A stretch of 64,000 bases of DNA from Phoenix dactylifera (taxonomy: Eukaryota; Streptophyta; Magnoliopsida; Arecales; Arecaceae): NCBI RefSeq assembly GCF_009389715.1, contig NW_024067820.1:124001-188000 (forward strand), read 5' to 3'. This document shows, piece after piece, positions 23,901 through 36,774 of this stretch. A program made the translations under genes and the position numbers. The notes under the pieces are model-generated. The model was not told the origin of the DNA and did not search any database. It worked only from the letters and a program-made list of their open reading frames with translations. Position 1 is the stretch's first letter, and every line of letters starts with the position of its first letter.

Positions 23901-26900
23901 GTTTCCAATCAAGTTCATAATGTGGCTGGGACTACAGGAGAGTTTCTGACTTAAAGGGGGGGGATGGGAAGTTCCCTCCGCTGCAAAACATGAAAAACAT
24001 GGAAAGACTGTAAGTGTGATGAAGTAAAGTTCCTTAAGGAAGCAATAGCATATGGATGCAGTCCATTGCTTTTTTTATTTGAGTACATACCAACTGCGGG
24101 TCTTGGTCTTATACAGGGTGTTGAGAAACTTGTCAATATCTGGTGAACTTCCTGATTTTATTGGGGAAATGACCAATCTTAAAAGCTTGTAAGTTTACCC
24201 AGAACTTCTCTTAGTGACCTGTAGCTTTATCAGTTGTTTGCATTAAAATCAGTACTTTGTTTGATTCAAACAATTGGCTAGTGTGAAATTTAACCATACA
24301 AATAACTAACATGGCTGCAAAACATTCCTAATATACATTATAATTTTCTTGCAGAGATCTTAGCTTTAACAATCTGACAGGTCCAATTCCAAGCAGCTTT
24401 GATGGACTGATGAATTCAATAAATTATATGTAAGCAAATAAGAAAAATATACATATATTCTTCTTGTTGACAGTTGCTTCATGTACTAAGTTTTAGTCTA
24501 ACTTTTATCCCTTATTTTTTTATGTTTTTGATGGTTTCTTTCATACCCAATTGACTTTTCTCATTTAGGTACCTTACTAATAACATGCTAAATGGAACAA
24601 TACCTAACTGGATCTTGAGCAGCCATCGAAGTTTGTATGTCATACTTGGATCATTTTAAGCTGCACATTGTTTGGTTATGACAAGTTGTTCATCAGTAAA
24701 AAATTCAGATTCATCATCTTATGAGATTCAAATTTGCAGGGATATTTCTTACAACTCCTTTACGGGATCCTTGGCTCCATCTAGTTGTCAAGAAGGAAAT
24801 TTGTAAGGATTCTTAACTTCAATGCTCCCTCTTGGTCAATTGGTTCTAGTCAGCGATTTGTTTATTCCATTTCTTTGAGTACTTATTTCCTTTCTATAGG
24901 AACATGGTTTCTAGCTATTCATCAACAGAAAGTAATTCGTAAGCTTCATATATCTCATTGTTTCTTCTTTAATATTAGCTGCAAAACTATGCCTTGGTAA
25001 TTTTCTGCTAATATTTTTTTCTTTTCTGTAGGATAGCACGATGTTTAAGAAGAAACCTCCCATGTCTTGAGAAAGCTAGAAGTGAGTATAGTGACTTGCT
25101 AAAGTGTTTCTTCTTTATAAGTGTTTTGAGATTTTATTTCTTATCACTAAGATATGTCATCATATAAATAAAAATATCTGAACAAAATATTATTCGTGAT
25201 TGACTATTTTCAACTTTGCAATCATTGTAGACAACAACTTGTTCATAAATTGTGGTGGTAGAAAGGTGATATTTGATGATCATGAATATGAAGATGATCC
25301 ATCACAAATGGGCCCATCAAGATTTGCAATTGCTAATAGTAACAAATGGGCATATAGCAGTACAGGAGATTTCGTGGGAAATGACAGAGCAAGATATGTT
25401 GCTACTAATGTATCAGTACTGAACATAACTGATCCAGAATTGTACATGACTGCTCGTCTAAATCCTCTCTCCCTCAGATACTATGGCCTCTGCTTACAGA
25501 AAGGAAATTATACAGTCAATCTTCACTTTGCTGAAATAATGTTTACTGATGATCAGACATACTTCAGTGTTGGAAAGCGCATATTTGATGTGTCAATACA
25601 GGTTATTGTTTTTGCATTCACATTATTGTGTTCTTTCATTTTGTTTCTTTTACTATTTTCAGAATTACATTCATAAAATTCTTCATATTATACGTATGTA
25701 CAAAGTACGTACATATGATAAATCTATTCCTTTTATTGATATGTGAACCAATATCAAGATGTGTATTTCTGTTATGCTGATGTTAAGATATGAGCCAAAG
25801 CTATTCCTTTTATTTTTCAACTTTTTCATTAGAACTGTTTTAAGGCACCTATTGTTTACTAATAATCAGGGCATAGCAATAATAATTCTTATATGAAAAT
25901 CTGTTAATTTGCACAGGGCCAAAAGGTTTTGCAAGACTTTAATATTGCAAAGGAAGCAAATGGCACTGGTAGGCCAATCATTAAGTCTTTTACTGCTACA
26001 GTAGATGGTACTCTGGAAATTCACTTTCAATGGGCCGGCAAGGGGACAAACTCCATTCCAGAAAGAGGTGTATATGGCCCGCTTATATCAGCCATATCAG
26101 TTACACCAAGTAAACCTTTAAAACACTATTTGCTTTTTTCCTTTTGGATTACTCGTGCAAGAATGATGTTTAGCCATTTCTTTCTTGCAGACTTTCTTAC
26201 AGACTCCAAGCCTGATATTCAAGAAAGCAAGCTATCTATTGGAGCCATCTTTGGCATTCTAGCAGCTTCTTGTGTCACAATTGTGCTAATTATATTCATG
26301 CTATGGCTTTTCTTTAAAAGGAAAAATGCTGAGAAGGACGGTGAGATAATTAAAGCTCATTTTAGTTAATTGTTTGTTAAAGTCTGCTTTAGAAATAATG
26401 GCAGCCCTATTATTTTCTGACTTTATGCTTTCAAAAAAGCTACTACAAAACTACTTGTTGGCATCAGATTTGTATTGTGATTTGCTTCCTGGATGCTTAT
26501 TAAAATAGTTTGGTTTTCAACCATTTGAAAAGGTAGACGACTGAAGCAGGGTTGATCAGTTCCTGCCAATTGATACACTTCATCTTAACTGTTTTAGATA
26601 ACTATTCACCCTATTCAAATGCACTTTATGAGGGTTCCTAAGAATTTCACTTAGCAGATGATCTCTGATGGTAACACTAGATAATTTTTGAGATTGGAAT
26701 CCAAAGAACTAAAATATGAGTTCAATAAACTGATAAGCAATAAATTGAGTTTTTTGTATGACCTACATTTTTTGTCGATTTGATGATAAATTATCTGCTA
26801 GAAGCACAGTATTGATGGTCATCTTTTCTTTTCCTTTATTATTAATAAATTTGAGTCGGCCATTGTGTTTGTGTGGAACGTTGTGGCCATGCATTATAAA

Positions 26901-29900
26901 TTCCTAATCAAATTTAGTAATTTAAAATAGAAAATTCTATTCTTGCAGGACTTCGAGGTTTAGAGTTGCAAACTAGTTATTTCAGCTTGAAACAGATTAA
27001 AGCTGCCACCAAGAACTTTGATCCTGCGAATAAGATAGGTGAAGGTGGCTTTGGTCCAGTTTATAAGGTATGTGTAAGCATTTATAAATTGCAATTATAG
27101 TATTCCCTCTTAGGTATATTTCTTTTTTATTTTTTATTTTTCTCACTTTAGATATTTTTATGTATGTAAAATTCTATCTTTTCTCTTGATAGAGTTTTGA
27201 TCCTAAAATGCTACTATTATGTCACAGGGTGTGCTACCAAATGGTCTTGTAATTGCGATAAAACAGCTATCCTCCAAGTCTAAACAAGGAAACCGTGAAT
27301 TTATTAATGAGATAGGCATGATATCAGCTTTGCAGCACCCAAATCTGGTCAAGCTTTATGGGTGTTGTATTGAAGGAAGTCAATTACTGCTAATATATGA
27401 ATACATGGAAAATAATAGTCTCGCCCGTGCTCTATTTGGTTAGTGCTTAGTGCTTTTTTATCCGATTAAATATCTTTTTCCAAGTTATGCATTTAATGTT
27501 ATTTGTCATTTAAGTTCTCTGTCTTGACCAATTAATTTTTCCACAAAAATTGACAATAATTTGGATATTAGCAGGTCGTGAAGGATGCCAATTGAAATTA
27601 GACTGGCAAATAAGGCGTAAGATTTGCCTCGAGGTAGCAAGAGGTTTGACATATCTTCATGAGGAATCAAGGTTGAAGGTTGTTCACCGAGACATCAAGG
27701 CAACAAATATTCTACTAGACAAAGATCTCAATGCAAAAATATCTGACTTTGGTCTGGCAAAACTTAATGAAGAAGAGAACACCCATATCAGCACCCGTAT
27801 TGCTGGAACTATGTAAGTAGATAATTATTTCTTCAAGGAAGTAAAATTATTCCTTTTACAATTTGACTGACAAAGAGTTTGCTAAAATATTATGTAGCTT
27901 AATAGATTCATGAAGGTTTATATTGAGCATAATATTAACTTGGAAAGAGTGAAATGTAGCAGTTAATATTTCATGCTAATTACATCTGTGTTAGTTATCT
28001 CAAGAGTAAATGATTCTATTTATGTTGGAAGCTAATCTAGCTTTTCTGATCATGCACCTCTGTCTATAGCTCTTAAACATCAAATAATTGAATTTATTAA
28101 AATGTTACTATCACACGTTTGTCTGTATCTATGTGTCATACACACAAATACATACACATACATATACATACGTTTATATGTATGTAGTCACCTCCAATAA
28201 ATAGAAATATAATTCTTGAAGTAGTCACTGTCTCTAATAATAAAAAAAAAATAGATGAAAGAGCATAATGATGTGAATATAAAAGAATTAACTTGTATTG
28301 AGTCACCAAATATGCGCTTTCCAACACTGAAGTATGTCTAGTTGTTTGTATACATTATTTCAGCAAACTGAAGATTGACTGTGTAATTTCATTTCTGTAA
28401 GGAGAGGCCCATAGTATTTGAGGGGAAGAGGATTTAGATGATGACGCAGCTAGAAAGGAAGAAGGGGTGATTTGATTCAATGGACTTACACCTCGAAGAT
28501 TAACTTCACAAATAGAAGTAAACTGGATTCCCTTCGCTTGATGAAGTTCTCTCAAAAAAAAAAAATATTAATATGTTCAAAGACTACTCCATAAACGCAT
28601 ATAGGCCATGATCCCCTTACTTTAATTTGGGCATTAAACCCGATACAAAATCATACTCGAAATAGGACTCAGCAATAAAGAAACATGCCAGAGTTATTTT
28701 ACTACAACTTTGGAAATATGGTAAAATTTGACATTGTCCCTAATAGAAAATATATAAGAAAATCCAATGAAAACCTTTAAATCCGCTGGCTAAAATTCAA
28801 ATATTTGTTTGTTGAAGTGTTCACCCGCGAATCTGCTGGCTCCTATGATGCTTGGCATAGTCTAGCTAGTCATAGTACCTGTTAGCTACATCCTGTGTTG
28901 CATCAGACGAACAATCATATAAAATTCCAGATTAGTCATGTTCAGTACTGGTGCATCGGTAGTTTGCTTTGTTTTTTCCTACAAAGTCTCTTGTACTGCT
29001 ATATGCCCATTCTCCACAATTAGCAACTGATGGATCTTGAAGGACCCAACTGTGATGTATCATCTTCATATTCATCATCACCATCAATTGCCACCTTGCT
29101 ATCACCCCAGCTTATGAACATATTGTAGTCTATAATGATTGCAAAACTCAAAAATAGTCAATGATGAATATGATTTTCTTCAGATATGTGGACATATATT
29201 TTTTCTTTTTTATTGAATATGCTGACACATCTTAGTTATAAGAAACAGAACTTCAAAGTCTTGCAAAGAAGAAACACTTAAGCTAGACATTCTACTCACC
29301 TCTAGCTTTCCAAGGAGGTTCCTTCTTAAATATGTCATTATCCTATAAAAAAGAAAAAAATTGCAGATTAAAATTACTGAGGCATAGTTTTGAAGCTATG
29401 TAAAGAAGAAACAATGAGATCTAGAAGTTTATGAATTGCTTTCTGTTGATGAATAAATAAAGAGAAGATTCTATGAGCAAGTGAAAGAGAACTATCAAGG
29501 GAATAAGCAAATCAGCAACTAAAACCATTTAACCAAGAGGGAGTGTCAAATTTGAGAATACTTATACTTCCTTCTTGACAACTAGATGGTGCCAAGGATG
29601 CCATAAAAGAGTTACGAGAAATTTCCCTGCACTTTTGAATCTTTTAAGATGATGTCCACACATAGCACACATTCAGTACTTCACGTTGCATGGTGATGTT
29701 TTTTTTTTCAATCATGCAGGGGGTATATGGCTCCTGAATATGCCTTGAGGGGTTACTTAACGGACAAAGCAGATGTTTACAGCTTTGGAGTAGTCATGTT
29801 GGAGGTTATTAGTGGAATGAGCAACACAAATTATAGGCCTGAGGAGGATTGTGTTTATCTTATTGATTGGGTAAGCATTATTTTATATTGTTCAAGAATT

Positions 29901-31791
29901 TTTGTTCGCGTACTGATTAAGTGAAAAGCGAGTCTAGAAGCTTTTTTGTGGTAACCAACCAAAAATGTCAATGTATAACTTTGAGTTGATCTCTATAGCA
30001 GACCGTAACAGCTTTGAATGAGTTAATGAAAATTCATCAATTTATTAACCACCATAAATGCATCCTTCTAAATGGTCATTTCCAACATCCAAGAAACATG
30101 ACGAAGCCACTTGCTCTGAAATCATTCAAGGGTTTTTAATTTCTAGATCTATTGACCTACTTTTCCCCCATCCATCTTGTTATTATTAACCACAAATAAC
30201 TCTTCTTATCCTTATTGTAATGACGTTCCACTCAACCCAATGCAACATAGCTATGTTTATTCTTTTTTTTTTTCTGAGCAGTTAAACCTCATAAACAAGT
30301 CAACATAGCCATGATATTTGTGAATAGGGCTGGCCTTTTGTGTTCAAGCAGAACTTCCAAAGCATTCACTCTGGAGCATCATATATATTATTCAACAAAA
30401 GAAACTCATGAATAAGAAATATTAAGCAGTGACAAAAATTGATTCGAACTGAAATCCTAACCCCACCTGACAACGTCTGGACTGAGTATGAGTTAAGAGC
30501 TTATCAGTTTGTATTAGGTTCAGGTCAACATTTTTTGACCCAGATGTTGACTAGACTCAAGTCATGAGTCAAAGCTTTGACTAGACTCAGTCATGAGTTT
30601 AGAGTTCTATTTCGGCCGAGTTGGGTTGGCTTGGGCCATGATCATGGTGTAAGGTTATCTAAGAGTTGTTGGTCTTTCTTATACTAATTTACCTCAGAAT
30701 CGAGTTACTGAAAGTCAAGCTGGGAATGGTTTGAGTCAGTTGTGGTTTTGCCAAGCAGAGTAGACTAAGTTAACTGTCAGTAGGTATTATATAGGTCAAG
30801 CAGTGGGGATCATGGGTCTAGAGTCTTTGACCTGATGTCATGTTGAGTCCTGTACAAGTCTAGGATGCCTATCTTATAATTCTAAGATGTGCAACCCAAC
30901 CAAACAAAATACAACCTTCATATAGTATTGCCGATACAAGCTTACCCATTTCCCTTTTGAATAGGATCTGCCTGGAAGTGGTCTTTATGCTAGGAACCTT
31001 GTTTCTCAAGGGAGCACCGCTCTGTCATTTTACTAAATAGAATTCTAGTGTAAAACCAAAACAAGAAATAAAATTTTGGCTTGTACAAACATGTAAAATA
31101 TTGTGTTTTCCGCTGGGCCAGGTATAGCTTTTCTAATTCTCAACATAGCTAGAGAACTGCGTATTCATAATTCTTGTGTTTTTCACTAAGGTTTAAGCTA
31201 GTAAATGAGAGTAAATGAGACATAAGTTTATATAATTATAGTCATTCTTTAATTTCCTGGTGAGATATTGCATCCCCTCTAATTCTCTAATAGTCTCCAA
31301 TACTCAACGAAGTTCGATTTGTGCAACATTTCCTTCTCAATATATTGATATTTGCTCTTCTTTGTGAGATGTCAATATACTTGTTTCCTTTACATGGTCT
31401 GCAGGCCTATGTTTTACAAGAGCGGGGAACTCTGCTTGAACTTGTTGACCCGAGCCTTGGTTCAAATTACTCAAAGGAAGAGGCACTGCAGATGTTGAAT
31501 TTGGCTCTTATATGCACCAACCCATATCCAACTCTCAGGCCCTCGATGTCCACCGTCGTGAGCATGCTCAATGGAAAAACACCGTTACGGCTCCCATCAG
31601 TGAAGCGATCAGTCTCCAAGAGCGAGGATTCTAGATTCAAGTCCTTAGAGAGAATGTCTGACAAGATCCAAATGCGGAATGTTTCAACAGAAGGGCTGCG
31701 GGTTTATACCTCAGTTAACATTGACCAAAGCAGTAAAGAAGAAAGCAGTTTAAATTCCTCATCAAGCAACATTTCTCATCAAGCAGTCTAA
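20981..31791 (+). CDS. LRR-malectin receptor-like protein kinase (LRR-VIII-2 type)
   Basis: Twenty-three exons join in phase to 974 residues plus stop: 20981-21149, 22293-22364, 22493-22561, 22671-22742, 22824-22895, 23001-23072, 23611-23682, 23779-23850, 23938-24009, 24117-24188, 24355-24429, 24569-24634, 24740-24802, 24900-24938, 25032-25081, 25231-25601, 25917-26109, 26191-26340, 26949-27067, 27228-27438, 27575-27812, 29720-29870 and 31405-31791. The order is an N-terminal cap ([10 protein letters not shown], cysteine pairs), leucine-rich repeats with about one per 72 bp exon, a malectin domain (25231-26109), a membrane helix ([20 protein letters not shown]), then the kinase. The kinase has [10 protein letters not shown], catalytic Lys in [22 protein letters not shown] and MAPEY, so it is a complete RD kinase. 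Relatives in Arabidopsis (LRR-VIII-2, such as RFK1 and LIK1) act at the plasma membrane in cell-surface signalling; the ligand here is unknown. Exon 1 with the signal peptide is unresolved. Confidence 0.93.
21150..21830. repeat. 346-bp tandem direct duplication in receptor kinase intron 1
   Basis: Copies 21150-21495 and 21496-21830 are nearly identical, each starting GTATGCCTCATGCT and containing TTTTATTGCACAGAAACTGTGC and CACCCCAACAATAA. The copy begins exactly at the GT donor of exon 20981-21149, so the donor-proximal sequence, including a second potential GTATGC, is repeated downstream. Confidence 0.92.
22375..22396. repeat. 22-nt poly(C) tract next to a splice donor
   Basis: A run of 22 C residues begins ten bases after the GT of the exon ending at 22364 and is followed by AAAAAGAAAAAG repeats. 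Length is likely to vary between reads or individuals. Confidence 0.9.
28130..29665 (-). pseudogene. Inverted decayed copy of the receptor kinase's malectin-region exons
   Basis: The reverse complement of this intron matches the gene's own 24705-25710 in order. Near 29590 is a copy of exon 24740-24802 (CCATCTAGTTGTCAAGAAGG is identical). Near 29310 is a copy of exon 25032-25081. At 28960-29140 is a copy of the start of the malectin exon (GAATATGAAGATGAT, GGGCATATAGCAGTACA). At 28300-28420 is its end (ACTTCAGTGTTGGAAAGCGC). Intervening intron sequence is also matched, so it is a genomic, not processed, duplication. Stops and indels break the frame. It lies in the intron between kinase exons 27575-27812 and 29720-29870, in antisense orientation, and could come from a paralogue rather than from this gene directly. 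Confidence 0.88.
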
Positions 31792-34600
31792 TTAGCTTTG
31801 GCTGCCTGGTCGTGAGGCTATGAAAGATTCAGATGAGATCTAAACTTTTAACCTGCCATTTTGACTGTGCAAGCTCGTCCAAGCTGATAAATTTGTTTGT
31901 TTATGTTGATATAGGAATTAGTGGAGCTTAGTCCCTCTCTCTTACCAAAAGGGAAAAGGGAAAAGGGAAAAGGGATTGCAGAGAGTAGTTTACAGTACTT
32001 GTTTGGAAAAGGGATTCCAAATTTTTGAATTATCCATTGGAATACTAATTATATAAGTTGAATAATAAGTTTGAATCATAAGATAGGAGATCCGGGAAAG
32101 TGTCATTTCAAATTTCTGTAGTAGGATCTCTAAAATTTGTCAAGAGTGTTTATATAAGAATATGGATCTCTTCTCCTAATTGGAGGGCCCCCCTCCTGCT
32201 CTTTTAACAGCAAATGAAGCATTACAACCTATTGGTTCCAATGCCCATGGAATCAAATTCAATCTCAACTCGGCAAGGGCTGTGTAGATTACTTGCGAAC
32301 ACCTACTGCTGGTTCGCTCAATCTTAAAATTGGGCGATGTGGACTCGAGCTTGCTCCCACAAGAGTAATTTGAGTCTAATGACATTTGAAAAAAAAAATT
32401 AGATAGTGTCGCGGAGTTTAGATGTGCTAAAAAAATCAAGTTTACGTCGGCCAAAGGCCAATTTTGTTATGGAGGATTTTGCATGCACTCAAACTTGTAA
32501 TTCTCCACAGAGTTCAGATGCCAATTTACAAAAGGGACTCTGCTGCGGTTACTGAAACAAATAGGGCGAGAGTCGCGCGATTGAGCGCCACTAGCTACAC
32601 AATATTTTTATTTATTATGGCCAGAACAGCCACAATTGCATTTTCACATGATAAGCACTGAGACATCAGCATCCAAAATATTTAGCATAGTTATAATATT
32701 CTCCAAATTATTGTAAAATTTTTATAATTATTTTTATTTTCTTAACTGAATAATTTTTCTGAATAATTCTCAAAAAACGAGTTGATTCAGAATCTCAGAT
32801 CTATTCAATTATTCTTGAATTTTAGATAAATTTTATGATTTATTCATGAATTATTAATAACTATATAAAAAGTTTTATTGTTACAAATTAATAATGCTAT
32901 ATATTGTTGTTAGCAATAGTGTATGTCTTGGCACAATAATAAAATTGCTCTATTGTAATCTAAGTGCCGCATCTGCTTGTAGGGATAAATTTGTGTATAT
33001 TGGATGCTTGAGAACCGCTCTGAGTCATAACACCCAGCTGATTTATTCCTAAACACTGAACTTATGACCATGCTGAGAGAAACTAGTAAAAATCATTTTG
33101 TAATGACAATTAATTATAAATAACAATATTAAGAATACTAAAAAATAAGAGAGAAAATTAATATTACCTTATGTAATGCATTATGTTAAATAATAGTACT
33201 AGTCAATTATCTTACATGGAAGGAATTAAGTGCCATCAAGCTCACATTGTTTCAGTCAGGTTGCTCTGTTGGGCTCGTTATTCAGATTTACTCAACCCCG
33301 AATCGAGGTTGTCAATGATCCCTGAAGGAGTTGCCTGAAACAATAATAACAGCTGCTATTTAAATCATTCGTACCCAGATGTCGAACATCAGTTTACTGG
33401 TTCCTTCCTTGCATCCTTATCTTTGGCAAGGGCAAGACTACTGAATCTTTAAAAATCACCCAGTACTATACAACGTTCCATTATATTATGGCCTTATGAA
33501 ATGAATCTAGCTCCATGAATGGAACCATATACAACCTTTGCATATGGTAAGGCTTCATGAATTTATTTAGTACCATATTCTTTCGCCTTGCAAGATCTCA
33601 AGTGCAATGAACCAAGAAAAATCTTGAAACGAACCGAAGGCTCCTCATATGGTATGTCTCGATGAGTTGAGTTTCTTTTTTATTTTCTTCATAGGCATGA
33701 ATTGAATTTCTTTAAACCTAGCAATATTTTATAATTGAGTCCAAATATCCACATCTATATATATGGCAATATTTTTATGAATTTTTTTGGCACCATATCG
33801 CTTTACCTTATAAGAACTCATGCTCAATGAACCGAGATAAATCTTTCGGGATTCTGATCATAGACATGAATCTGGCAACCAAATCCATGGCTGGATTCTG
33901 AATTGTTGAGCCTATAAAATGGGCATTGCTGAACGGGGGCACAACCATCTTGAGGTGCTTGGAGAATTTAGCCTTTTGGCCTTCCCACTTCTCAGTCTCC
34001 ATTCTCCTCAAAACATTTCCTACATCTATCTTCCATGGTGAACCCAAGGGACACCATACTACATGGCCGGTTCAAATGGAGGGGTGGCTCGGCCATGGAC
34101 ATCCAGAGAAAGTTCCTGGTCTTTCTGGCGACTGGCACTGCGACCGATATTGGCGAGGCTCAATTAATGAAAGCCACTCCCTGTGGCTTGCACAAGGGAG
34201 CGGCATTGACGCAGCTCTGCTCCAGGATCCCGTGTCTTCCGGTCCATGCGTACCGTCACCTTCGTAGGGTTTCACATGGAAACCTGCAGGGATCGCTTGG
34301 CACAAAAGTGAGGGATTGGAGCTGGCTGAGAAGCGTTCACTAGGTGAGGGTCATGCAAGGTCAAGACTATCGACATCAGAGTCCATAAGGCAAGTGTTCT
34401 CCTATGACCTATCTCACAGATTTTTTTTTTCTCCCCTTGCTGCGCTCCATTCTCCCTGTACCTTCCGATCTCCTAAATAACATTTCAATCCATTAACCAT
34501 TTCAATTTTATTATTGCTGTTATTTTAATGTTATAGATGCACAAATCTCCATCAAATCCCATGACATCCACCTGCATTATCCGGCTTCAATCTCATCATC
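31792..34600. other. Intergenic DNA without recognised genes
   Basis: The first few hundred bases are presumably the receptor kinase 3' untranslated region, including three GGGAAAA repeats near 31950. The rest is AT-rich. At 33540-33640 and 33765-33860 are diverged direct repeats around TATGGTAAGGCTTCATGAATT and CAATGAACC(A/G)AGA. Overlapping ORFs at 33926-34343 resemble nothing I know and have no splice or domain support. Confidence 0.5.
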
Positions 34601-34608
34601 AGCGGAGG

Positions 34609-36705
34609 CAGGGGCGGCCCAATACATCTGGAGGCCTAAGACGAATTCAGTAAATGGGGCCTCTTTTTTTTTTAAATAATAATTTTTTTAATAAATATAA
34701 AATAGTTAAAAAAATGTTATAGAAATAGATTGTGTTAGGAAAAAAAATGGACCACCCCACAAATACAATTAAAGCACCCAAATCCGACAGCGAGCCGAGC
34801 TCATGCAAGCCGAGCTCAGAAGGCCGAGCCGAGCTCATGCAGGCCGAGCCGAGCTCAGAAGACCGACCCGAGCTCAGGTCAAGCCGAGCTCATGCAAGCC
34901 GAGCCAAGCTCATGCAGGCCGAGCCGAGCTTATGCAGGCCGAGCCGAGCTCAGAAAATCGAGTCGAGCTCAGAAGATCGAGCTCATGCAAGCCGAGCCAA
35001 GCTCAGAAGACCGAGCCGAGCTCATGCGGGCCGAGCCGAGCTCATGCAAGCCGAGCTCAGAAGGCCGAGCCGAGCTCAGAAGACCGAGCCGAGCTCATGC
35101 AAACCGAGCTCAGAAGACCGAGCTCATGCAAGCCGAGCCGAGCTCAGAAGACCGAGCCGAGCTCATGCAAGCCAAGCTCAGAAGTCCGAGCTCAGAAGGT
35201 TGCCGAGCACAGAATGCCAAGCACAAAAGGCCGAGCTGAACTCAAAAGGCCGACCTCAGAAGGCCGACCTCGTCGTCCATATGCTGCGGCCATGCCCTGC
35301 AGCAGCCTCACCGCACCATGCTTTACTTGCCGGCCGCGCCACGACATATCAACCAGGGACCATACCCTGCTACGACTGTCAACGCCTCACCATTCCCAAG
35401 AATGTACTGCACTGTGCGCCACAAGCAAGCTCTGGCTACGTGCCATCTCCTCCCATGATGGGAACGGGCCATCCACGACAACTCATTACTTCACACGCCC
35501 ATGTCCAATCGTGACGGTAACCCATTAATTCGCCCAGTCACATCACAGGTAACCCTGCCACTCCCTCTATAAAAAGGAAAACTCCTTCCTCTCAAGGGAG
35601 GTTTTAGGACTTCTAAATACAGTCCATCTCCTTCTCCAAAATTAAGCCCCCCTCTGACTTAAGCATCGAAGGGCCGGCGCCGAAAACCCCGGCCATCGGC
35701 TTGTTGCAGATCTCCCGGAGGATGCCGCTCGCCGACGGACCGCCACCTGCCATTCCAGCATCGAAGCTCCTCTTTCTCAGCCGACGGTCGCCCCCGGGTC
35801 CAATTTCCAGCAACAGATTGCTGTCAAGTACACTATTTCAACAAAGATGCAGGCAAAAAGTCTCTTCAGTTTAATATAATTCTTGAATGAAAATATTAAA
35901 AAAAAATATATATAAAAAAACCCATGAAACTGTTATTGGCAATACTGTTTACCATGTAAAGCAAGAGCATCCCATGGCGCTTCACGGTCAAAGAATTTGT
36001 CCAGAAAGGGATCTCTCTATAAGAGAAAGTAGGGTCATTATGGAAAATTCACTCCATCTAATTAATAAAAGTCCCATCCCACCATCTCCCCTTCAAGTGA
36101 GTACCCAAGCAGCCACTGCAACATCACGGCACGGCAGCCATTCAACCCCCCCTCCCTCCTCCTCTTTCTCTACCCTCCTTTTCTTTTGCTAAAGACCATC
36201 TCCCCCTTCAAGGGAGCACCGAAGCTGCAACTGCAACATCACGACACAGCAGCCATTCAAACCCCTCCCTCCTTTTCTCTCTCTACCACCCAAGAGGGGA
36301 GAAGAAACCGAGAGGAGAAAATTAAAAGAATCTCCACCCTCCAAGAAGTCCATCTCCAATCCCCCTATCTTTCTTCCTGATGGCCCAGCTGGTTCAGGAG
36401 TAATGACTTGTGAGGAAGGAAAACCAAGACCAAAACCAAAAAAGAGAAGGGATGAAAGATAAGAGTGGCTTCAGGAGCCAACCAAATCCCTCCTCTCTCT
36501 CTCTCTCTCTCTCTCCCCACCCAAAACAAAACTATCGTCCCCAACTTCCCCAATTGCCCCTCTGCAGGCCCGAAAACCCTCCACCTCCCTTCCAAGGCTT
36601 CCATCAAGGGGGAAGACTCGTAGCCAGCTTCTGCTCCCGGAGGCCTTCCATTGGCCCGAGGCCTTAGGCGACCGCCTCAGTCGCCTAGAGCTCGGGCCGG
36701 CCCTG
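34609..36705 (+). mobile_element. Non-autonomous hAT element, copy 1 (2.1 kb)
   Basis: Left end CAGGGGCGGCCCAATACATC and right end GGGCCGGCCCTG (reverse complement CAGGGCCGGCCC) are hAT-type inverted repeats. The 8 bp AGCGGAGG flanks it perfectly at 34601-34608 and 36706-36713. It has no transposase. It contains a tandem array at 34793-35270 built from CCGAGCTCATGCAAGCCGAG and CCGAGCTCAGAAGA units, whose repetitive Ala/Glu/Ser ORFs are artefacts. It also contains a segment with the sequence CTCTATAAAAAGG near 35566. Strand is arbitrary, set opposite to copy 2. Confidence 0.9.
34793..35270. repeat. GAGCTC-rich tandem array in hAT copy 1
   Basis: Short units of about 15 to 30 bp alternate between CCGAGCTCATGCAAG/GCCGAGC and CCGAGCTCAGAAGA. 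The matching array in copy 2 is at 38205-38650 on the other strand. The two arrays differ in unit number and order. Confidence 0.9.
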
Positions 36706-36774
36706 AGCGGAGGTGAAGGTAGTCTAAGACTATTAGAGACCCGAGCTCTAGGCGACTCGAGCTCTAGTCTCTAC
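36706..36774. other. 69-bp spacer between the two hAT copies
   Basis: It holds the right target duplication of copy 1 (36706-36713) and the left one of copy 2 (GTCTCTAC, 36767-36774). Between them TAGAGAC...GTCTCTA forms a small inverted repeat around CCCGAGCTCTAGGCGACT, which equals subterminal hAT sequence. It is the apex of the large palindrome. Confidence 0.8.

Noticed and set aside
33926..34343. Two overlapping plus-strand ORFs of about 100 aa
   Set aside because: No recognisable domain, overlapping frames and no splice or codon support.
34732..35528. ORFs of up to 260 aa rich in Ala/Glu/Ser/Arg (and mirror ORFs at 37939-38578)
   Set aside because: They translate the GAGCTC tandem arrays of the two hAT copies; several frames are open in parallel.
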